From assembly GCF_001563285.1 (NCBI RefSeq), contig NZ_CP005188.1:1431501-1495500 (forward strand): a stretch of DNA of 64,000 nt. The letters are read 5' to 3'. Positions 57,623 through 64,000 of this stretch are shown here, one piece after another; position 1 is the first letter of the stretch, and each line of letters starts with the position of its first letter. The position numbers and the translations under genes are program-made. The notes below the pieces were generated by a model, which was not told the origin of the DNA, did not search any database, and was given only the letters and a program-made list of their open reading frames with translations. The DNA is from Sphingobium sp. MI1205. GTDB lineage: Bacteria > Pseudomonadota > Alphaproteobacteria > Sphingomonadales > Sphingomonadaceae.

Positions 57623-58291
57623 GTGACGCAGAATGAGCAGCTGGCGACAATCGCCGTACTAGGCGGGACCGGCAAGGAAGGCGGCGGATTGGCGCTGCGC
57701 TGGGCCAGCAAGGGGCATAAGGTGATCATCGGCAGCCGTACCGCCGAACGGGCGCAGGAATCTGCCGCGCAGATGAACGAGGTTCTGGGCCGTGGCGATG
57801 TGACGGGTGCCGCCAATGCCGATGCCGCAGCGCAGGCGGAGATCGTCGTCCTGGCCGTTCCCTACGCCGCGCAGCAATCGACGGTGAAGGACGTCGAAAG
57901 CGCACTAGCGGGCAAGATATTGATCGACGTTACTGTTCCCCTGGTGCCGCCCAAGGTCAGCCGTGTGCAGTTGCCCAACGGTGGTTCGGCCGTGGAAGCG
58001 GTGCAGAAGATGCTGGGCGACGGGGTGCGCGTCGTGTCCGCTTTCCAGAACATCAGCGCGCATCACCTGACCAAGCTGGACGCGGACCTTGAATGCGACG
58101 TTCTGGTTTGTGCCGATGACCCTGAAGCCGCCGACCTGGTAGTTGCGCTCGCCGAGGAGATAGGCCTGCGTGCATGGAATGCCGGACCGCTATGCAATTC
58201 CGTAGTGGCCGAAGGACTGACCTCTGTCCTTATCGCGCTCAACCGCAAATATAAGGTGCCCGGATCGGGCATCCGCATAACCGGCGTGTGA
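57623..58291 (+). CDS. npdG: NADPH-dependent F420 reductase-like protein
   Basis: 222 residues from GTG 57623, with AGGAG seven bases upstream; out-of-frame ATG 57619 gives only six codons. The N-terminal Rossmann motif is IAVLGGTGKEGGGLALRWA, with GSRTAERA as the NADP(H) phosphate-binding loop. The C-terminal half contains HHLTKLDADLECDVLVC and GPLCNSVVAEGLTSVLIAL. Family members shuttle hydride between NADPH and coenzyme F420. No F420 biosynthesis gene is nearby, so whether this organism makes F420 is open. Followed by a strong hairpin. Confidence 0.8.
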   Translation: MTQNEQLATIAVLGGTGKEGGGLALRWASKGHKVIIGSRTAERAQESAAQMNEVLGRGDVTGAANADAAAQAEIVVLAVPYAAQQSTVKDVESALAGKILIDVTVPLVPPKVSRVQLPNGGSAVEAVQKMLGDGVRVVSAFQNISAHHLTKLDADLECDVLVCADDPEAADLVVALAEEIGLRAWNAGPLCNSVVAEGLTSVLIALNRKYKVPGSGIRITGV

Positions 58292-58302
58292 GCGCGCGTT
58301 CT

Positions 58303-58329
58303 GGCCATGCCTTAAGGAGAGGCATGGCC
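58303..58329 (+). terminator. hairpin after npdG
   Basis: GGCCATGCCT (58303-58312) and AGGCATGGCC (58320-58329) form a perfect 10-bp stem with a seven-base loop, 11 bases after the npdG stop. The T tract is missing. It may also end the convergent tRNA transcript. Confidence 0.55.
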
Positions 58330-58362
58330 GACGCTCGCTTCGCCGGATCTGACGGGGGAATA

Positions 58363-58438
58363 TGGTGAGCCCTGCTGGATTCGAACCAGCGACCTACTGA
58401 TTAAAAGTCAGTTGCTCTACCGACTGAGCTAAGGGCCC
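58363..58438 (-). tRNA. tRNA-Lys (anticodon TTT)
   Basis: A 76-nt cloverleaf with CCA encoded in the DNA. The acceptor arm pairs GGGCCCT with AGGGCTC (one G-T pair). The D arm starts TAGCTCAGTCGG, the anticodon TTT is at 58405-58403, and the T arm is GCTGG-TTCGAAT-CCAGC. It reads AAA and AAG lysine codons. It lies between npdG and folK; no second tRNA is adjacent. Confidence 0.97.
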
Positions 58439-58482
58439 TCACGGGTGAGGTCCGCACGCCCTAAAGGCCGAGATGCGGCTGG

Positions 58483-58995
58483 TCAACCTCTAGGACGTGG
58501 CAAAGGCGCGGCTTTTTGCAGACGCGCGCGCAGGTGGCGCACGGACAGGCCGGAAACAGGATCTCGCCACCTCGGTGCGATCGCGATGAGGGGGGAGAGC
58601 ACGAAATCGCGGCTGCGAAATGCGGGGTGGGGAATATGGAGCGTGCGGCTGTTGAAGCGGCCCCCGGACCACAGGATGATGTCGATGTCGATGCTGCGCG
58701 CGCCCCAGCGGCGGTGACGTCGTCTACCGAGACTTCTCTCGATCTGCTGGAGCGCCGCCAGCATCGCCTTTGGGTGTAGCGGGCTTTCGATCAACAGGGC
58801 GGTGTTGGCGAATAGCCTGAGGGAAGGGCCGACCGGGGCCGTCATCATGGCGGGCGCGATGGCGGCGATCTTGCCCAGTTTCTTCAACTCACCTGTCGCA
58901 TCCTGCAGCAGCCGGGAAGGCGCGCGTTCGGCCGAAAGCGGGCGATTGGACCCGAGGGCGAGCGCATAGAGATGGAGAATGCTTGTCTTGCGCAT
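58483..58995 (-). CDS. folK: 6-hydroxymethyl-dihydropterin pyrophosphokinase
   Basis: 170 residues from ATG 58995; upstream in-frame sequence is antisense to the neighbouring gene. Catalyses pyrophosphate transfer in folate synthesis. Signatures: YALALGSNRPL at the N-terminus, the loop RRWGARSIDIDIILWSGG and IPHPAFRSRDFVLSPLIAIAP near the end. The start codons of folK and the divergent uracil-DNA glycosylase are 23 bp apart. Confidence 0.94.
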   Translation of the reverse strand: MRKTSILHLYALALGSNRPLSAERAPSRLLQDATGELKKLGKIAAIAPAMMTAPVGPSLRLFANTALLIESPLHPKAMLAALQQIERSLGRRRHRRWGARSIDIDIILWSGGRFNSRTLHIPHPAFRSRDFVLSPLIAIAPRWRDPVSGLSVRHLRARLQKAAPLPRPRG

Positions 58996-59018
58996 CGGAT
59001 AGGGCGTAACCGCTGGGC

Positions 59019-59702
59019 ATGACGCTGCAAAGCCCCATCGCGCATGCTGAAGCGCCGCTCGATTGCCCCCTGTGCCCGCGCCTCGCCACATTGCGGGAGG
59101 CATGCCGGGCGGAGCATCCAGATTGGTGGAACGCGCCAGTCCCGGCGTTCGGCGATCCACAGGCGCGGATCGTGGTGGTTGGGCTGGCACCGGGAAAGCA
59201 GGGCGCCAATCGCACCGGCCGCGCTTTTACTGGCGAATTTTCAGGGGATCTGCTTTTTGCGACGCTTGCAAAGTTCGGGCTGACAGAGGGGCGCTATGAA
59301 GCAAGAGCCGACGATGGTCTGGTGCTGAAGGATGTCGTTATCGTCAACGCGGTCAAATGCCTTCCGCCCGAAAACAAGCCGCTGCCGCAGGAAGCGCATA
59401 ACTGCCGACTTTTCCTGAAATCCGCAGTCGCGGCTTTGCCTGACGCCCATATATTTGTCGCGCTGGGGGAGGTCGCCCACCAGTCGGTCGTGAAGGTGCT
59501 GGGGGGCAAGCTGCCAAAGGCGCGCTTTGCTCATCTGGCGGAACACAGGATGCCAAGCGGCAAGATCGTCATCGACAGCTATCATTGCTCCAGGCGAAAC
59601 ATGATGACGGGCCGTTTGACCGAAGAGATGTTCTCCGCCGTCTTTGAAAAGGCCACGGCGTTGCTGGATGAGGGCGCGGCGTCCGGTCAGCGCATCAGAT
59701 AG
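59019..59702 (+). CDS. uracil-DNA glycosylase, family 5 (UdgB-like), iron-sulfur
   Basis: 227 residues. N-terminal CPLCPRL begins the four-cysteine Fe-S site (later Cys in VKCLPPENK and HNCRLFL). The active-site motif is GLAPGKQGANRTGRAFTG, the family 5 form in which an Ala/Gly position replaces the usual catalytic Asp. VALGEVAHQS and the C-terminal DSYHCSRRN loop complete it. Family 5 enzymes remove uracil and some other deaminated bases in base-excision repair. Confidence 0.9.
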   Translation: MTLQSPIAHAEAPLDCPLCPRLATLREACRAEHPDWWNAPVPAFGDPQARIVVVGLAPGKQGANRTGRAFTGEFSGDLLFATLAKFGLTEGRYEARADDGLVLKDVVIVNAVKCLPPENKPLPQEAHNCRLFLKSAVAALPDAHIFVALGEVAHQSVVKVLGGKLPKARFAHLAEHRMPSGKIVIDSYHCSRRNMMTGRLTEEMFSAVFEKATALLDEGAASGQRIR

Positions 59703-59801
59703 TCGAGATAGGCGCTCTCTGGCGGTCCATCCAGCGCAGCTTCCATTCCCGCCTTGGCATGCATCACATAGCGCGCGCTATCGTCATCCTATCGCTTCCC
59801 G

Positions 59802-60650
59802 TCAGATGTCCTGTGCGATCCGGCCATAAAGTTCGGGCCGCCGGTCGCGGAAGAAGCCCATGCCAGCGCGGTGCTTTCGTGCCTGCGTGAGGTCAAGCGT
59901 GGCGACCAGCGCACCATGATCCTTTGCGTCAGCGTCCGCGGCGAAATCGCCCCATTCATCGGAGATGAAGCTGTGACCATAGAATTTCTGGCCATCCTCC
60001 TCCCCAATACGATTGGCGGCGATCACGGGCATGCAGTTGCTGACCGCGTGGCCGATCATGGCGCGGCGCCACATGCGGCTGGTGTCCAGATCCGCGTCAT
60101 AAGGTTCGGATCCGATGGCGGTGGGGTAGAAAAGCATTTCAGCGCCCATCAACGCCATTACGCGCGCCGCTTCGGGATACCATTGGTCCCAGCAGATGCC
60201 GACGCCGATGGTGCCATAACGGGTTTCCCATACCTTGAAGCCGCTGTTTCCGGGACGGAAATAATATTTTTCCTCATAGCCGGGCCCGTCGGGAATATGG
60301 CTTTTGCGATAGACCCCCATGATCTCGCCTTCATCGTCGATCATCGCGAGGGAGTTATAATGATGCTGCCCATCGCGCTCGAAGAAGCTGGCAGGTATAT
60401 AGACCCGCTCTGCTTTCGCTACCTTGCGCATCTCCTGTACGGCGGGATGCTCGCCCAGGGGCTGGGCCTTGGCGAACAGGGCCTCGTCCTCTACTTTGCA
60501 GAAATAGGGGCCTTCGAACAGTTCGGGCGGGAGGATGATCTTCGCGCCGCGCGCAGCGGCTTTCACCACGTGGTCCGCGACCATGGCGATATTATTGTCC
60601 ATGTCCTCCGAAAAGGCGAGCTGGAGTGCGGCGACGGTGACTTTGGTCAT
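59802..60650 (-). CDS. aguB: N-carbamoylputrescine amidase
   Basis: 282 residues of the nitrilase superfamily. The Glu-Lys-Cys triad is seen in LPPELFEGPYF (Glu), GVYRKSHIPDGPGYEEK (Lys) and GVGICWDQWYPEAARVM (Cys). It hydrolyses N-carbamoylputrescine to putrescine, the second step of the agmatine route. It is third in an operon with the DUF3147 gene and aguA (13-bp gap). Confidence 0.95.
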   Translation of the reverse strand: MTKVTVAALQLAFSEDMDNNIAMVADHVVKAAARGAKIILPPELFEGPYFCKVEDEALFAKAQPLGEHPAVQEMRKVAKAERVYIPASFFERDGQHHYNSLAMIDDEGEIMGVYRKSHIPDGPGYEEKYYFRPGNSGFKVWETRYGTIGVGICWDQWYPEAARVMALMGAEMLFYPTAIGSEPYDADLDTSRMWRRAMIGHAVSNCMPVIAANRIGEEDGQKFYGHSFISDEWGDFAADADAKDHGALVATLDLTQARKHRAGMGFFRDRRPELYGRIAQDI

Positions 60651-60663
60651 ATCCTCTGGAGTC

Positions 60664-61017
60664 CTAGAGACGAATGCCCATGCGAGCGACGATGGCGACG
60701 GTTGCGAGATAGAGAAGGATCGTCACTGCGCAACCTGCGATCAGCGCGGCTGGAAAGGAAATCCCCCGGCGCAACATAGCGGGGATCAACAGGAACATGG
60801 GCAGTGAGGGCAGGACATAATAGAATGTCGCCTCTGCATGCCGCGCCATATTTTCCGCGTCGGGGCGATCGTTCCACAGCCAGATCATGCCCAGCACCGA
60901 GATCAGCGGCAGGGATGCGATCAGCGCGCCCAGTGCCGGATAGCGGCGCGACACGACCGATATGATGGTGATGATGATACCCGACAGAAGCGCCCGCAGC
61001 GCCAGCATCCCGATCAT
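60664..61017 (-). CDS. DUF3147 membrane protein
   Basis: 117 residues from ATG 61017, whose ATGA overlaps the aguA stop; the in-frame ATG at 61044 lies inside aguA. Four hydrophobic helices are visible (ALRALLSGIIITIISVVS; LGALIASLPLISVLGM; YYVLPSLPMFLLIPAML; ALIAGCAVTILLYLATVAIV). The family function is unknown. Its coupling between aguA and aguB suggests a role near polyamine metabolism, for example transport, but that is inference. Confidence 0.8.
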   Translation of the reverse strand: MIGMLALRALLSGIIITIISVVSRRYPALGALIASLPLISVLGMIWLWNDRPDAENMARHAEATFYYVLPSLPMFLLIPAMLRRGISFPAALIAGCAVTILLYLATVAIVARMGIRL

Positions 61018-62000
61018 GCTGCGGACGGCATCTGCTGGCTGCAACAGTGGAAGCTGCCGCCGCCCGAAAGAATGGCGTCGCTCCGCAGCCCGACAATCTC
61101 CCGGCCAGGGAAGAAGGCCCTGAGGGCATCAAGGGCGGCCTGGTCATTGGGCTGGCCATAGATGGGCACGATGACGGCGGCGTTGCCGATGTAGAAATTC
61201 ATGTAGCTGGCCGGGATGACTTCGCCATCCACCACGACGCGGCCGGGGGAGGGGATCGACGCCACTTCCACCCCGAATGCTTGCGCCCGCGCGCGGGCGT
61301 CGGCGTAAATGGCGGCGTTGGGATCATCGTCCGTGCTGGCTTCGGGCAGCGCCAGTATGCCGGGCGCCACAAAACGCGCCAGATTATCGACATGGCCGTC
61401 CGTGTGATCGTTCAGCAGTCCCTCGCCAAGCCACAGCATGTCGGACAGTCCGAGCGATCCGGCCAAGAGCGTTTCGATCTTTCCGCGGTCCAGATCCGGA
61501 TTGCGGTTTGGGTTGAGCAGGCACTGTTCGGTCGTCACGAAAAGGCCGGTGCCGTCGGTGTCGACCGCTCCCCCTTCGAATATCCAGTGCTGGGATGATG
61601 TGGGCAGCCCTGTCATGGCGGCGAGGCGCACACCGATGTCTTCATCGCCCGGCATCTGATATTTGCCGCCCCAGCCGTTGAAGCCGAAATCGACCAGCGC
61701 GCGCTCCTGGCCGCGCATTACGGCAATTGGGGCGGTATCGCGCAGCCAGACGTCACCCAGTTTTTGGACGACGATCTCGACGTCGGGCACGACCATGCCC
61801 TTTGCGACCTGGGCGTCAGGCGCGCTGGCGACGACCAGCCGCACCTGCTCGCCGCGTCCATCCGCATGAAGCGCATTGGCGAAGTCGGCGATCTGCTGGC
61901 GAGCGGCATCGAACGCGCCTGGCCATTCCTGCGGATTGGTCGGAAAGCCGATCCAGGTCCAGTCATGCGGCGCCCATTCGGCTGGCATACGGAATGTCAT
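61014..62000 (-). CDS. aguA: agmatine deiminase
   Basis: 328 residues from ATG 62000, which sits eight bases after AGGAG; the in-frame ATG at 62006 is too close to that site. Converts agmatine to N-carbamoylputrescine. The family's guanidine-modifying fold shows MPAEWAPHDWTWIGFP at the N-terminus, HWIFEGGAVDTDGTG, LNDHTDGHVDNLARF and the catalytic Cys in GGGSFHCCSQQ, where family members usually read GGGNIHC. Co-transcribed with DUF3147 and aguB. Confidence 0.95.
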   Translation of the reverse strand: MTFRMPAEWAPHDWTWIGFPTNPQEWPGAFDAARQQIADFANALHADGRGEQVRLVVASAPDAQVAKGMVVPDVEIVVQKLGDVWLRDTAPIAVMRGQERALVDFGFNGWGGKYQMPGDEDIGVRLAAMTGLPTSSQHWIFEGGAVDTDGTGLFVTTEQCLLNPNRNPDLDRGKIETLLAGSLGLSDMLWLGEGLLNDHTDGHVDNLARFVAPGILALPEASTDDDPNAAIYADARARAQAFGVEVASIPSPGRVVVDGEVIPASYMNFYIGNAAVIVPIYGQPNDQAALDALRAFFPGREIVGLRSDAILSGGGSFHCCSQQMPSAA

Positions 62001-62071
62001 GAGCATTCTCCTGTAGAGCGCGATCCTTTTTCGCCCTCTACAGGATCAAAGCCCGCATGAAAGCGCCAAAT

Positions 62072-62641
62072 TCAGTTTCCATCCCTACTCGCTATTTGGG
62101 CGGTCCATTGATCCAGCAGTTTGAAACCCAACGGCACTTCAAAGCTGAGGCCTGTATAGGGGGACTGGCGCCAGCGGACCGTGGCATCCCGCTTGCCAAG
62201 GCCGTCTATCGCCACCTGAACTTTCAGATTGTCCTGCAACTGTTCCAATTCGTCCAAGACCCTGATGCCGAACAAGGAAATGTCCTGCATCATGCTGACC
62301 TGAACGCCGGTCGAAGTGCTTATGGAAATGGGCATGGCAATCCTCAGCCGCACCGCTCCCCTTTCACTCCTTCCGTCGCGTTGCTCCGCCAATATGGTGG
62401 TGATGGAGACGAGGTCTTCAAACAGCAGCGACACAAGATCGCTCATGACAAGCCCGACGACGGCGGACACGGAAAAGCCGTTACGCAGGCCCAATGTAAC
62501 ACTTTCGCCTGCGCCGAGCGGCAGGCTGGTCCGGACAAGCGCTTGGCGCGACGAGAGCGAATGTACGACGCACAGGCATTCCCTGTCAGCTGTAACGAGC
62601 TTGCCAACGTGCAAGATTGTGACTGGGTTGTTGATCTCCAA
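62072..62641 (-). CDS. PilZ-domain protein
   Basis: 189 residues, two-part. The first half (residues 1-90) has an ALVRTSLPLGAGESVTLGLRNG segment like a degenerate PilZ barrel. The second half begins ERGAVRLRIAMPISIS, then QDISLFGIRVL, resembling a PilZ domain in which the RxxxR and DxSxxG c-di-GMP contacts are partly present. It may be a cyclic-di-GMP effector or a non-binding relative. No signal peptide. Stand-alone between aguA and the M28 peptidase. Confidence 0.65.
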   Translation of the reverse strand: MEINNPVTILHVGKLVTADRECLCVVHSLSSRQALVRTSLPLGAGESVTLGLRNGFSVSAVVGLVMSDLVSLLFEDLVSITTILAEQRDGRSERGAVRLRIAMPISISTSTGVQVSMMQDISLFGIRVLDELEQLQDNLKVQVAIDGLGKRDATVRWRQSPYTGLSFEVPLGFKLLDQWTAQIASRDGN

Positions 62642-62864
62642 GATCCCCCCTTTTTTGCGACCCCGATTCTTTCGGTGGCACGGTCATAAACGTTATGCAT
62701 CCGTAACGTAACCCGCAGCTATGACGGACCGAGTCCGACAATGAGACGGGGCACGCGAAGAGGCGCTGTCCTGCGATCACTGAGAGCAGAGTGCGGCCGA
62801 TCAGCTTACTCGGCTTGGGGATTACCCAGCGTCAGGACCGGCAGAGAGGGAACTGAGGGGCAGA

Positions 62865-64000
62865 TTATTTATCTGCCCGGCTCTTGTCGCGGATCGCCCG
62901 AAATTCATCGCCCGGCGTCCAGTTGGGCCAGTCCGTCCCATTCGCCAACGCCCGCCCAACATCATAGTAAAGCCTCAGATCAGCTTTCACGCCGGTCCAA
63001 TCCCAATTGGGATCATATTCGTCCTTCGGGGCATGATAGCGATGTTCTTCATAATCTCTGGCCGCTTTGGCGCCCGCCTCCGGGCCGCCTTTTTGCAAAT
63101 CCTGACCGCCTTCGAAATAGAGCATCGGCACGCCGTGCTTGGCGAAGCTGAAATGGTCGGATCTGTAATAAAAGCCCTTTTCCGGCGTGGGCTCCAGGCT
63201 CGCCACCCGGTTCTGCGCAGCCAGTGCGCGATCGAGATAGGCGTCCAGCTGTGACTTGCCCTTGCCGATCACCACGACATTCCTGGCCGGTCCCGCCATG
63301 CTGAGCGCATCCATATTGACGCCGCCAACCGTCTGGTTCAGCGGGAAAACCGGGCGATTGCCATAATAGGCTGACCCCAGGAGGCCGGATTCTTCAGCGG
63401 TGACGGCAAGGAACACCTGGCTGCGTTCAGTGGGACCGGCTTTGACATTGGCCTCCGCCAGCGCGACGAGCGCCGCAGTCCCGGTCGCATTGTCGATTGC
63501 GCCGTTACAGATATCGTCCCCGTCGGGCGCTGCCTCGCACCGGCCAAGATGGTCCCAATGGGCAGTATAGAGCACATATTCACCAGGTCGTGCCTTGCCC
63601 GGCAGCAGCGCGACGACATTCCTGGAACTGTGCTTGCGGATCAGGTTATCGAAGGAGATGCTGGCCTTCACGCCCTTCAGTGGCACGGCCCTGAAGCCGC
63701 GTTTTTTCGCCGCAGCGCTCAGCGTGTCGAGATTGAGGCCCGCGCTGGCCATCAGCGCCGCCGCCTTGTCCTTTTGCATCCAGCCGATCGCAGCGGACTG
63801 GTTCGCATTGCCGTTGGCGCTGTCGGCCACATGTTGCGCGCCTGTCCAGCTCGACTGCACGACGTTCCAGCCATAGGCGGCGGGCGCCGTGTCATGCACG
63901 ATGATCGCGGCAGCCGCGCCCTGCCGGGCTGCTTCCTCGAACTTGTAGGTCCACCGGCCATAATAGGTCATGGCTCGCCCGCCGAAGGGGCCGTGCAAGG
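62865..64000 (-). CDS. M28-family zinc aminopeptidase, N-terminus beyond window edge
   Basis: At least 378 residues; the frame is open to the window edge, so the N-terminus is missing. A PA (protease-associated) domain precedes the M28 catalytic core. Metal ligands are visible in order: YTAHWDHLGRC (His, Asp), CNGAIDNATGTAAL (Asp), AVTAEESGLLGSAYY (catalytic and ligand Glu pair), GGVNMDALSM (Asp) and YRSDHFSFAKHGVP (His). Likely a periplasmic or secreted aminopeptidase. Confidence 0.93.
   Translation of the reverse strand, partial: LHGPFGGRAMTYYGRWTYKFEEAARQGAAAAIIVHDTAPAAYGWNVVQSSWTGAQHVADSANGNANQSAAIGWMQKDKAAALMASAGLNLDTLSAAAKKRGFRAVPLKGVKASISFDNLIRKHSSRNVVALLPGKARPGEYVLYTAHWDHLGRCEAAPDGDDICNGAIDNATGTAALVALAEANVKAGPTERSQVFLAVTAEESGLLGSAYYGNRPVFPLNQTVGGVNMDALSMAGPARNVVVIGKGKSQLDAYLDRALAAQNRVASLEPTPEKGFYYRSDHFSFAKHGVPMLYFEGGQDLQKGGPEAGAKAARDYEEHRYHAPKDEYDPNWDWTGVKADLRLYYDVGRALANGTDWPNWTPGDEFRAIRDKSRADK

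Overview
The window is high-GC bacterial chromosome and reads as core genome of an alphaproteobacterium of the order Sphingomonadales, most likely Sphingobium or a close relative. Three things suggest this: the pyruvate dehydrogenase beta subunit carries its own N-terminal lipoyl domain, many genes start with GTG or TTG, and sphingomonad-type palindromic repeats lie between genes. The genus is inferred from general family knowledge, not from a database search. No prophage, insertion sequence, integron, CRISPR array or rRNA operon is visible. One tRNA gene (Lys, anticodon TTT) is present.

Layout. 1-6.8 kb: yqeY (cut by the window edge), carA, an RraB-like gene, carB, greA, a rhomboid protease and a DUF4170 gene. 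6.8-8.8 kb: a leftward four-gene operon of small membrane proteins resembling E. coli YqjD/YqjE. 9.0-13.2 kb: eno-ftsB-pdhA-pdhB. 13.3-16.6 kb: three Tad-type pseudopilin/vWA genes. 16.7-19.2 kb: a short squalene/phytoene-synthase-like gene, an EF-hand gene and trmFO. 19.3-21.1 kb: leuA with a leader peptide and attenuator. 21.3-24.1 kb: an Nramp-family transporter, a tiny acidic ORF, repeats and yceI. 24.4-28.2 kb: the branched-chain amino acid operon ilvB-(unknown 116-aa gene)-ilvN-ilvC. 28.3-32.2 kb: miaA and serB, which diverge from one CATG, then an EF-hand-like lipoprotein and an L,D-transpeptidase. 32.2-35.0 kb: a glutaredoxin-MauE fusion with a divergent MerR regulator, ruvX and a DUF3089 hydrolase. 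35.1-38.5 kb: gatC-gatA-gatB. 38.5-46.8 kb: an unknown secreted protein, an autotransporter and a FecI/FecR/FecA-type surface-signalling set. 46.9-57.5 kb: a serine hydrolase and the glycogen operon glgP-glgB-glgC-glgA-glgX. 57.6-64 kb: an F420-reductase-like gene, tRNA-Lys, folK, a family-5 uracil-DNA glycosylase, the polyamine genes aguB-DUF3147-aguA, a PilZ protein and an M28 peptidase cut by the edge.

Functional links. carA and carB make carbamoyl phosphate. leuA and ilvBNC make branched-chain amino acids, and leuA appears to be controlled by leucine-codon attenuation. The glg genes build and break down glycogen from ADP-glucose. aguA and aguB convert agmatine to putrescine. The sigma factor, FecR and STN-domain TonB receptor form a textbook surface-signalling cascade, and the downstream autotransporter on the same strand is a plausible output. 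The least explained items are the gene between ilvB and ilvN, the MerR-controlled glutaredoxin-MauE fusion, the autotransporter attached to the FecIRA set, and the YqjDE-like operon.
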